Below are positions 12,016 through 24,135 of a DNA stretch of 35,749 nt, piece after piece (positions within the stretch are counted from its first letter, which is position 1; each line of letters begins with the position of its first letter). The translations under genes and the position numbers were made by a program. Source of the stretch: Priapulus caudatus (Eukaryota; Priapulida; Priapulimorpha; Priapulimorphida; Priapulidae); the NCBI RefSeq assembly GCF_000485595.1, contig NW_014577345.1, forward strand, positions 14,629 to 50,377. The letters run 5' to 3'. Under the pieces are notes generated by a model. It was not told where the DNA came from, ran no database searches, and was given only the letters and a program-made list of their open reading frames with translations.

Positions 12016-12254
12016 TTTATGTTGCTTTCACTCCCCTGCACGAAAATTGATGACCTGTCATTCTTATAAAAAGAGTCATTCCTAAGTGTTAGGCGTTAGG
12101 CGTGCAGCGTACATGATCCATATTTTTGATTACTATAACGATTTTCGCCTTCTTGTTCTGTCAAATAAATAGTTGACTCCATATCTAAAGATGCGTTTAT
12201 AATTTATTCATTCCAGAGGCCTACTTTTAACCCACCTCGAAGCAAGGGGGTGGT

Positions 12255-12420
12255 CGGGGAGATAGGCAGCGAAATGCGGAATGGAAACTGGCCGAAACGA
12301 GAAACTGGCGAAATGGAAAACATGGCAAAGTCGGGAAAGCTGGCGACATCGAAATGGCGAAATGGGCAAATGGCGAAGTTGGAAATTTTAATGCAAGTGG
12401 AAATGGCGAAATGGGAATAA
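12255..12420 (-). repeat. Same degenerate repeat, inverted orientation
   Basis: Repeated GAAATGGCGAAATGGG and GGAAACTGGC words, the reverse complement of the 11880-12015 vocabulary. It lies about 145 bp before the first recognised exon of the membrane-protein gene. Confidence 0.7.
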
Positions 12421-12565
12421 ACACTTTGTAGAGCGGAACGCTTCCCCCATCCGCCACAAACCCAACACCCCACCTCCTCTACCCCATCCTGCTCGACCTC
12501 CACCCACACCCACCCCTCCGCCTCCACACATTCTCAACTCGCTTTACGATATGTTTGCATTGCAG

Positions 12566-12757
12566 ATCCGCCCCTTCCGACGCTGCCCGATCGTTCGCAG
12601 CCCGTGTAGAAGCTAACATCCTAGATAAAAGCTATACGATACGAACGAGCGAGAGTACGACTACACGTATAACAGGGCGAAGATTCAGGTGCACGCCTCG
12701 CCGCACGAGAAATTCCACCTTTGCTTGACTACGACGTTAATCAAGTTTACATCATCA
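12566..12757 (+). CDS. Exon a: start of LolA-like domain 1, three apparent missing bases
   Basis: The acceptor is ATTGCAG and the donor is GTACGT. The expected protein appears as four blocks in successive frames: PPLPTLPDR, then [18 protein letters not shown], then [18 protein letters not shown], then [12 protein letters not shown]. The frame moves back one base near 12593, 12653 and 12720. The last two blocks align with [12 protein letters not shown] and [14 protein letters not shown] of domain 2 in the same gene, which supports the reading. Confidence 0.75.
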
Positions 12758-13097
12758 GTACGTTTTGCTGTTCGTCTCGTTTCCGGGGCCCGAAACTGTC
12801 ATAAACAATTCCCCGCGCTTTCTTTTATGAACGTTATTTATTGGTCTTGTGATGGACTACGAACGTTGGTTTATGATTGATTATGCACTTGACTATTACT
12901 GAATTTCATCATTCGAAACGTGTCAGCTTTCGCTGTGCTAGTACCTAGTAGTTATTTTTCGTAGTTATCTTCGTCAGTGCTGACATAGAAATGAAATAAT
13001 GTGCAAATAATGTGTTGAAACGAAAAACGCATCTGAATGCCATCTCTTCGACCGAATCTCAACGACACACACACACCGCACGCACGCACGCCCACCG

Positions 13098-13128
<31 letters not shown>

Positions 13129-15848
13129 GCACGCACGCAACGCCCCGCTTGCGACACACACACACACAATATCACGCACGCACGCACGCACGCACCGCAC
13201 GCCGCGCAACACACACACATACACGCACGCACGCACGCATCGCACGCGCGCCACAACACCAAATGCACGGCACGCACGCACGCACACACATACCACTTGC
13301 CACCCGCTCACGCCAATATACACCTGTCCACAAAACTAGCTACCTCTCCTATCAAATCAATCGCGTGCAGATATATTATAGTCACGTGTTTGACCCTTGC
13401 AGACGAACAACTGTTTCACGACTGGATCAGCAATAGCTCTTTCGGTGACATTTTCGGACACGACACTGGCAACGATCTCTGCACCCGTTTACAGCCATGC
13501 GAACTGTTCCGATTCGCGGCCCAAATACAATGACGGTGACATGTTTATTAGTATTAGAGCCACACGCACACGCACGCCGGACCCACGCACGCACGCCACG
13601 CCACAGAGCAGGAGAGCAGAGAGAGAGAGAGAGCAGAGAGAAGAGAGAGCCGAGAGAGAGAAGAGAAAGAAAGAAAAAGAAATATGCAGCGACCCCAGAG
13701 AGCAGACCGAAGAAGGACGGAAGAGCGTGAGTCAGGAAGCAGAGAGAGAGAAAGAAAAAGAGAGAGAAAAACAGACACGGAGACTGACAGGAGAGAGAGA
13801 GAAATAGAGAGAGAGAGAGAAGATAATAAGCAGAGGAAGAGAGAGAGAGAGACGAGAGAGAAAGAGAGAGCCGAAAATTAGAGAGAGAGAGACGAGAAAG
13901 AGTAGAGGAAGAGAGAAAAAAGAGAGAGAGAGAGAGAGAGAGCGCGGGAGAGACATTAAGGAAATTAAATATCACCAAGAAGGCTCTGTTATGTATTGCA
14001 TGTACGTAGCGATAAGATTATCTCACTGACAACCCCCACTACAACCACTCAGCTGAAGCCCTGTTCAGCTTGTCCACACATGTCTTCTACATGTTGTTAT
14101 TGTTGCAGACGTACATTGGTGACAAGGAGACGGTACGGGGCATTCCCGCTCTTCAGTGGCAGTCCACGCTCAAGCATGACGACGACTACAGTCTGAAGCT
14201 CGACTATTTCTTCTCGCGTATGTCTTCGATGCGCTTCTATCCGAAGTGTATAATATAGAGATCTCTGTATTATACACTCATGCTGCTATCACCCACTTGC
14301 GATCAAACTGCTTCTAGCAGACCCCACGAATGACGCGTTTGATACGGTGGCGCCACCAGATGGCCGGGATATCGTTTTGTTTTTTTATTACGTGGAATAA
14401 TGAGGAATAAATGCGAAGAAATCACGCCATTGAGCACATCTTAACCATCTGTCTGTGATTACTCATCGCGACAGCCAATACGCGCGTTTGAAACAAAGTT
14501 GTTCATTATACACTGTCATCGCATATTAAATAATAAGAACCGGGATATTACGTATATATATAGTTATATTTTTAAGTTCTAATATGGATATATATATATA
14601 TCATAACTAGTATCCTATCTTGAGATAAAGATGTACAGGTAAATGCGTGACTTACAGAGGATGCTTACACTTACACTTACACTTACACTTACACTTACAC
14701 TTACACTTACACTTACACTCACACTTACACTTACACTTACACTCACACTTACACTTACAGAGGATGCTTACACTTACACGGGTCAACACGTCGTGCCGCT
14801 GCGTGCCGTCGTTAACGGCACCGTGAAGGACGGATCGACGGTCCGACAGATCACTCATGTCTACGATTTCACTGCCTTTGAGGAAATCTCTTATCCAGAA
14901 CATACAGAGATATTTCAGGTAAGAATGGTAGCGATGAACTTGGACTCTTGGTTCACAAGAATGTGTCAAGATACCATCAGGGGTTAATAATGACAAATAA
15001 CAATAACAAATTTGTCATTATATTAACCCCTGATACCATGTAGATTTATTTGCGTTTGTTTTTTACTAAGAATGGGGGTTGGCGGCACAGAGATTCCGCT
15101 ATGTATCATTCGTGTAAAAACACCGTTCGACGGACGCGAAATATCAAATAGTATCCTCGTCTGCAACATGGTGACCGATGGTGCAATAATGTATTATTAA
15201 ATATCCATTTTCTAAAAATTCAACATGGTATGTTGTCAATTACACCTATATGTTCTTCATTGTTTGAACCCCGTTTTTGAAACGTGATCCTTGGTTTATA
15301 TTTACACATTTATATTACACATTATATATTCCTGATGCGCCTATTTTTCTACAATTTGATATATCCTGTATATTAAATGTTTTATTTCATGTTATACGTT
15401 ATTTCATAAGATGAATATCCCGTTGCATGCGCTGATCGGTGGCGGCATCTCTCGGTAGGTAATCTAACCTCCGTGGATCTTTACTTGCGCAGATTCCCCG
15501 CGGAGTCTACTGCAGTGGTAAGATCAGTGAGAAGTCGGTTCCAGATATCCCCACGGCTTTCTCCATGATCATCGAACAGAGTGCGACTGTAGATGAAAAG
15601 CCGTACCTCGCCGCTTCAGGGGTTAGTTCATAGTCCCCCCCCCCCGAGGGGGAGATGAATAAATATTACTTTCTGCAATTATTACTTTACCTTCAACATT
15701 AAGTGTAATCGTGCTTGCCGTTTGGTGCTTACCATATCTACCACTACTGTAAGTATATGTACTTTGAGTGTAAATGTCTGTGCGTGTGAGTGTATGTGGG
15801 CGTGTGCGTGTGCGTGTGCGTGTGCGCGTGTTTGTGTGTGTGTGTGGG

Positions 15849-15879
<31 letters not shown>

Positions 15880-17977
15880 TGCGTTCGTGCGTGTGTGTGT
15901 GTGTGTGTGCGTGCGTGTGCGTGCGCGTGTGCGTGCGCGTGTGCCTGTGTACGTGTGCCTGTGTACGTGTGCGTGTGCGTATGCGCGTGAGACGGCTAAA
16001 AACCTACAGGCGGGAGAGTATGAGATAGATCAGCGTACGCACTCAGAGGCCTGCCCTGTCCCTCCTTCCACACACCCACGTGAGTCACAGTAAACGCGTA
16101 CATCGATGAGCTCTGCGCTCACGGGTGCACGGTAGTGATGAACTTGGAAACCTGATGTCAATTCACGAGGATGGGTCGCGATACCATGCAGATTTAGTTG
16201 CGTTTGATTTCACTAAGAGAATCGGTGATGGTCGTACTGAGATTCCGCTATAAATGGGTTGTATTACAGGAGGTGTACGACTATGATAATAAGCTGCTAC
16301 GCATCACCACCTACGTGGAGAATGCACCAAACATCACCGTCCCAGCTAACAAGATTTTTGTCACACAGATCCACGACTACAACAGCGGTAAGTGCAACGC
16401 GTTGCAATGTTTAATGATAAATGAAGAATGTGTCTCTCTCGCGGTAGGATGAAGATTGCACTGGCATTGACTATTAGCCATTTTTGTGAGAATTTCTGGG
16501 TAGTTTATGAATGCGCGCCATGTTCTGCTTGCATCTATGACAAATATGACATACGCATATACGCTCTCCTATGGCACTATTTGTTATAGGATGATTCTTC
16601 CTATGACAAATATTGGCAAGCCAACTTCTTTCCGCTTTACAGCTGAAATTCACTGCTTGCGTTCATAATAGCGCTCCCAAACTCCTATGATGCGCACAAC
16701 ACATACAACAATATTTGTCATAGGAAGAATCTTCGTCTAGGAAGAGCGTATATATGCGTATGTCGTATTTGTCATAGATGCAAGCAGAACAGGCTGATAT
16801 GTTCAGGCGATCCATGTTAGAGCGATAATAAGATGGACCGAATAAAACCAACAATGTTGTTGATGTTGTTGTTTTCGCTATTGTTGTTGTTGCTGTAGTT
16901 GTTGTTACTGTTGATGTTGTTGTTGCTGTATTTGTTGTGGTTGTTGTGGTTGTTGTTGTTCATGTTGTTGTTGTTGTTGTTGTTGTTGTTGTCGCTGTGG
17001 TTGTGGTTGGTTGTGTCTCTGTTGTTACTGTTGTTGCTGTTGTTTATGTAGATACTGCTGCTGCTGTTGTTGTTGCTACTGTTTCTGTTGCTGATTATTA
17101 ATTAACATGTTGTTTGTAGGCCACCTGTTATTCAACTGAATTATCTTCTCTCACTCACGCACGCACGCGTGTGTGTAGGTGTGGCCTTCATTATCAACGA
17201 CCTGCGTGGTAACTGCACCACGGTGGCCATAGCCGACGTCGCCACCGCATTCGAAGACATTTACAACGTCACAACTCTCGGCAACTTCAGTTTCAACGTG
17301 CTACACATGAAGGGTCCGATGGGAATATTCGAGTTTGACCAGGGCGAGACGTATTATAACGGGAAGGTTGGTGTTAATGCGCATGCGCTGCGAACCGCCC
17401 GCACGTAGCAGCAAACTGCATGCAGCGCCCCCCTTCGCACACTCAGGATACACGGTAGATTGAGCCTCAAACTGCATGCAGTGCCCCTTCCCACACTCAG
17501 TAGAATTGAGCCAGAGCGAGAGCGCCATCTGTCGTGGAGTTTGATTGAGCCTATGAGCGAGAGCGCCATCTGTCGTGGAGTTTGACGTAGCAGTAGTATT
17601 GTAAAATATCGTTCTTGTAAACTTGTGGTTGGTGCTAACGCGCATGCGCTGTGAACCCGAACGAATAAAGTAGCAGTAGCATCTTAAGATATCATTCTTG
17701 TGAACTTCGTGGCTCGCGCGTCTGTTAACTCATACGTTATATAATAGGACTTATTACTCTTAGACGTAAATCGTCTGCTCCGCGCTGACGTAGACGTGAC
17801 AACTCACGTACACGCACTGTAGCTGTAGCCATGATGTGACCAGGTTATAGTTTATACTCTGTTTAGGCAGGATTGCGTTAATAGTCGTATCTACGGAAAA
17901 CTGCTTAAAATGTACAATTTTATATCAGCGAATGTTTACTAATACTGTATTAATCTTCCCTGCCACACACACATACA

Positions 17978-18010
<33 letters not shown>

Positions 18011-19400
18011 NNNNNNNNNNNNNNNNNNNNNNNNNNNNNNNNNNNNNNNNNNNNNNNNNNNNNNNNNNNNNNNNNNNNNNNNNNNNNNNNNNNNNNNNNN
18101 NNNNNNNNNNNNNNNNNNNNNNNNNNNNNNNNNNNNNNNNNNNNNNNNNNNNNNNNNNNNNNNNNNNNNNNNNNNNNNNNNNNNNNNNNNNNNNNNNNNN
18201 NNNNNNNNNNNNNNNNNNNNNNNNNNNNNNNNNNNNNNNNNNNNNNNNNNNNNNNNNNNNNNNNNNNNNNNNNNNNNNNNNNNNNNNNNNNNNNNNNNNN
18301 NNNNNNNNNNNNNNNNNNNNNNNNNNNNNNNNNNNNNNNNNNNNNNNNNNNNNNNNNNNNNNNNNNNNNNNNNNNNNNNNNNNNNNNNNNNNNNNNNNNN
18401 NNNNNNNNNNNNNNNNNNNNNNNNNNNNNNNNNNNNNNNNNNNNNNNNNNNNNNNNNNNNNNNNNNNNNNNNNNNNNNNNNNNNNNNNNNNNNNNNNNNN
18501 NNNNNNNNNNNNNNNNNNNNNNNNNNNNNNNNNNNNNNNNNNNNNNNNNNNNNNNNNNNNNNNNNNNNNNNNNNNNNNNNNNNNNNNNNNNNNNNNNNNN
18601 NNNNNNNNNNNNNNNNNNNNNNNNNNNNNNNNNNNNNNNNNNNNNNNNNNNNNNNNNNNNNNNNNNNNNNNNNNNNNNNNNNNNNNNNNNNNNNNNNNNN
18701 NNNNNNNNNNNNNNNNNNNNNNNNNNNNNNNNNNNNNNNNNNNNNNNNNNNNNNNACTTTTTGGGAGAGGTTACAGGCGTTGATTACTATACACACATAC
18801 CTTGTTGCTGTCTATAAACATGCCTATATAGATCAGTATAGCTTCGTCCTTCGTATTCTGTAAAATAAAAACATGCGTGTCATACGTAATACAACAATAC
18901 ATGCGTGTCATGCGTCCTGCGACAACACGTGCGACGTGTGTGACACACGCATCTATGTATACGAGTGTACGCGACAATCGTGACGTGACGTGATAATTCA
19001 TACACATTGTCACAGTTTATACCTGCATGAAGTAGTATTCGTAAGTGACGTTGGCCATCACATCTGGTTCGATCTCCGTTGAAACGAAGTTACTCCAGCA
19101 ATCGCAGTGGATTCCCCGTTCATAACGCTATGTGTGTGAAGGAGAGAAGTGTTACAGGGGGAGGGACGTCCGATACGTGGTCAGTGTACGTGGTTTTCAT
19201 ATCTACATAAACTGTCGTGTTGCGAAGATGTTGTCTGGTTGTATGTGCACGCGTGCGTGTGCGTGAGCGCGCGTACGTGTATGCGGGGGTGCGTGCATGT
19301 ATGTATAGTGTGTGTGTGTAGTATGGTATAGTATGGTATAGTATGGTATAGTATGGTATATATGTATAGTTATGGTGTGTGTGTCACTTGGTGTGGTGCG

Positions 19401-19454
<54 letters not shown>

Positions 19455-20056
19455 GTGTGTTTGTGTATGTGTGTGTGGTAGGGAGAATTAATACAGTCTA
19501 AACTAAGATATTATGTTGACACTCAGTCTTTAGTAACAGTATATTACGCACTTGCTTATTCTTACTTACAATATGCTATCCTCAGTTGGGGATCTGCTTC
19601 AAAATCTGAGCTCAAACCAGTAATAACACAACAGAATAAGATTATCAAACTAACTAATTTTGCTACTAAATGGTCTCGAGCCTCTCCACTTTATCTCAAA
19701 CATAATTTATTAAAACTTAACGATATATATCGCTCGGAATTGGCCAAATTCATGTTCAAATTTAACACAAACTTACTACCAGCAATATTTTGTAACTATT
19801 ACCAAAAAACAAATGAAATCCATTTTTCCTTACTTGTCCCTCCATTATTTGCCTACTTCTATCAATCACTTCTGTGAAGCAATCGAACGTTTTGACAGTA
19901 GAACTAAACGGCTTGGAGAAGAGAGCTGGCGATGCATTGCGGTGCAGGGCGCTGACTAAACTAATAGCAACCAGTCTCTCTTATCTCTGGCGGTTTACAT
20001 GGGTAATCATATCGATGATACACACACATGCACACACGCGCACACACACACACACA

Positions 20057-20109
<53 letters not shown>

Positions 20110-23100
20110 CACACACACAACACACACAACACACACACACACCCACACACATACATACATCTTCACATATTATTGTTACTTACAGGTGGACCACAACCGG
20201 GAATCTGAAATTTATGTGTCGGCTACATTGCTCGAAAGCGTACCTAAAGGTAAGCACAAATCAATTGTCATCATTAATAGTCTTCGACGAAGTCATTCTA
20301 AATTGATGCGAACGTTTTTTTAATTATTCAGTTAGCATTATTCGAGATAATATGTAGCTGTTGTGTTGTTTATATTGAACCGCGTTGAATCCCCACTACT
20401 ATCATGTTAATGTCATTATATGGTCCCACGAGTATAAAAATATTTGAGAAATGAACTTTTTCTGTTATTTAGGATCTCACCTGCTCGACTTTACCGAAAT
20501 GAAAGGATTCGATTTCGCAACCTCTACCAACAGTTCTTTCAACGCTAGCTCGGCCGCTCACTGCGCTGAACTTTGCGACTATGAGGAAAAGTTTGAGTGC
20601 CAATCGTTTTCGTTTTGTAAGAATCATTTCCTGGACAAGGAATGCATGCTCTACCCTTGGCATCCTTACATGACCATGCAACCGATCTTACCAAGCCCCT
20701 CGTGCAGCATACACATGCGTAAGTATCTTAAAGGGACTCATCGTCTGGGTTGAGCTTGAGTCGTATTAATCGTTCGACAGCTGATGTCTCATCTATGGGC
20801 GCCACTACTATAGATCCTCGCAGTAGTTTGCTAACTGAACTGGGTGATCCTGACCGTTGACCAAATTTGTGGTTCGTCCGCTTAGCGTCATCAGAGTTTC
20901 GCCGTTAAATACTGTGAAATACTTCTCCGCCGAAAACTGCACATCCACCATGCTGCATCCACCATGCTGCATCCACCATGCTGCTTCCCAGGGCTTCACC
21001 TGTAACCCTAGGCCGGGTGGCTGCCGCGTACTATGCCTTGCCAAAGGTCAACCCGTGTTTGGTCCGGGGCTGCTTTCACAGCTGACCTCTATTCGCCATC
21101 TTGGGGACCCGCCTGGCAGGAGTTTTCTCTTTCCCAAGCAGTAAAGGGACTAGATATCGATATAGATATCTATATAGATATATAGATATCGGGACTAGAT
21201 ATAGGTTCGCCTATTTGCCCGGGTTGCAATGGTTTGTGGATAAGTGAGGAGCTCAATATCCCGACATCCTCTGTGCTGCATTAAAGCTACACTTCGCGTA
21301 ATTGTGTGCGATCATACTTCCTTTACCCTCTCCTCTCTTCACCTTCCTCTTGATACTACTTCTCCTGGTATTCTTTTGGTATATGCACGATACTGGGATA
21401 AACGATATATATATATCTCTTTCTCCCTTTCATGCAGGCACGGTATTGGAAACGCAGCCCCAAAAGCGAAACAGGCATGCTTATATCGCGCTGGAGAATG
21501 ATGTATTCCTTGGCAATTTCGTAGTTTCTATTAAATCGGATGGAACGGTAAGTAGATGTTGTCGCACTCTGACGTTACTAGTGATGTTCACGTGTTTTAG
21601 TTATTACTAGAATCAGGAGTGAATAATAATATATTAACGTATTATCTAATATGTAATTATCTAATATGTAATTATCTAATATGTAATTATCTAATACGTA
21701 ATTATCTAATATGTAATTATCTAATATCTATTATTAATAACTCCTGCTAGAATCATATTGCGTACAACTGACAATTCCGTTGTTGTTTCATCTTAAGTTT
21801 ATAGTTTTGCAGGTGGATTGGTACGGTCCGTATACTGATTTAAAAAAAAAAATTATTTTACAGGCATACACGTATAGAGGACTGACGGTGACGTTGTTTG
21901 AGGAACCTGGTAAAGCAGGTATGTGCGTGCGTGCGTGTGTGTGTGTATGTGTATGTGTGTGTGCGTGCGTGCGTGTGTGTGTGCGGTTGTGTATTGTGTG
22001 TGGTCGGCCGTGCGTGGCGTTGCTGTGCGTGCTGTGTGTGTATGTGTGTGTGCGTGCGTGGCGTGTGTGTGTGTGCGTGCGTGTGCGTGTGTTGTGCGTG
22101 TGTGCATGTGAAAGTGTGGGTGCGTGCGTGCGTGCGTGCGTGTGTGTGTCGTGTGTGCCATGGGAAAGTGTGCGTGCGTGTGCGTGTGCGTGCGTGCGTG
22201 CGCGGGTGCGTGCGCGTGAATAAACGCGGGGTAACTAAGGGTGCCAGTCTACTGCATGAGGGTGTCTCGTGCGTTCTCAGTGGAGGAATACACGCTGGGC
22301 ATGAACGACACCTTCATACAACGAAGGCGAGCAATCGCCGCAGCGGCATCTCTGCTGAGGAATGTGCCGCGAATGCAGCGCGCCCTCGATACTCAGTGCA
22401 ACGCCTTCAGCTACTGTGGCGCCACCAAGGAGTGTCGGCGCACGAGCAAGTTCTTCCATACGATCACGGATGCGGATGTGACGACGAAGAACCGTGTTCA
22501 GTGTACGGACGTACGTATACACGAGCGTGCGTTCGTTTAGAGTATTTCTGTTATTTGTTTTCTGTTTTTTTTCATTTATTTTTGTTTATTTTATTATTAA
22601 TATATAATATATTAATTATTTTATATTTTATTTGTTGCTTGATTTATTGTCGTTGTATTACCCTCGCTATCCGTCCGTGCTGGGTTTACGCTTCTCTTTT
22701 CAACGTCGTAGTTGATCCTTATAGTCTCGCTCCACTTGCCATGACCTGCTTGCCATGACCTGAGTGCTTGCCATGACCGCTGCTTGGCCTGCGCTGTTGC
22801 GCATGACCGCTGCTGCCATGACCGCTGCTGCCATGACCGCTGCATCAGCCCTGAAACGACTATATTTAGTACATTGTATATAGTCACGAACGTATGTGTC
22901 CTCGGGAGCATACGTGTGATCATGCTAGGTGAGCGAACTGAAACTAGGTGAGGCCGTGACTGACGAGTTAACCTATGGTGTTACAAACTGCTGTTACAGG
23001 GAATTACGTGAACGCCTTCATCCACTATCCGAAAAGTACCCGACGCGAAGCCAGAAGTTACCGTCGAGGCCAAAAACGCGCGAGGAGTGCGCGCAGAAGT

Positions 23101-23916
23101 GTGTCAAGGAGGTATGCGTAGAGAAACTACGTATGACGTCATTATCTACTCATCAGGGGCGTGTACAGGATTTGTACCAAGGGGGTCTAAGCGTAACCCA
23201 AACTTGCGAGCACGCGAAGGGGGGTCTGGACAAAAAATTTTGAAATTAGACTCCCTTAGATGCGTTTTCTGCGCGAGCAGGGGGGGGGATCCGGACGCAA
23301 GATTTTTTTCCCCACGAAAGTTCCGGACCACAGCCAATCAGCGCACTCCATTCACTCGACTTCCTCGAAGACCAACAAGTAAATTTTATACACCCTAACC
23401 CTAACCTGAACCCGAACCCTAACACTAACTATAGTCCAACCAGGTTTGTCTTATATAGGCACCATATATTACAAAACACTATCTGTGGTGGGTCCGGAAC
23501 TCTCGTGGGGAAAAAAAATTCGCGGTCCGGACCCCCTGGACCCCCCCCCCTGTACACGCCCCTGCTCATACATATGAGGACGTACATATATAAGGAGATA
23601 TCTAAAAATTACCTAATACGCTGCGAAGTGGCCCTAACGACGTAGGTGTGTCCAGTTGGTATACATATATGTCATGAGATGTCTAGATATATATTTGGTA
23701 CTCCGTAACTAGTACTCGTGTCCAATATAAAAATATGTTTTTGCTATTTTTTGCGATATATAGACGGAGATGCCATGTCGTTCCTTTGAGTTCTGTAACA
23801 ACAAAGGCCAGCTGGTGTGCAACATGCACAAGTCACACCTCATGGACATGAATAACTCTGGCAACCTCTCCGACCATGGGACCTGCGACTTCTATACACG
23901 TGAGTTTATTATAAAG

Positions 23917-23983
<67 letters not shown>

Positions 23984-24009
23984 ATCGCTCGTTCTTTCTC
24001 TCTAGCGAG

Positions 24010-24073
<64 letters not shown>

Positions 24074-24100
24074 CTCTCTCTCACTCTCTCGCTCTCTCTT

Positions 24101-24135
<35 letters not shown>

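Larger units (their letters stand above)
5571..12565. other. 3' UTR and intergenic or intronic DNA without recognised exons
   Basis: About 7 kb lies between the SH3BP5 stop and the first recognised exon of the next gene. The early part (to about 7066, the last convincing AATAAA) may be 3' UTR. The signal-peptide exon of the downstream membrane protein must lie here or in unread sequence, but I could not identify it. The open frames present come from microsatellites. Repeats and mobile elements in this stretch are listed separately. Confidence 0.6.

Noticed and set aside
13397-13807. Open frame [14 protein letters not shown].. running into GA repeats
   Set aside because: Wrong phase for both neighbouring exons. 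Its second half is microsatellite.
14652-14996. Cys/Lys-rich open frame on the minus strand opposite the TTACAC array
   Set aside because: Pure repeat translation. The plus strand carries exon d.
17932-18796. Open frames spanning the N gap on both strands
   Set aside because: They are open only because N codons are not read as stops.
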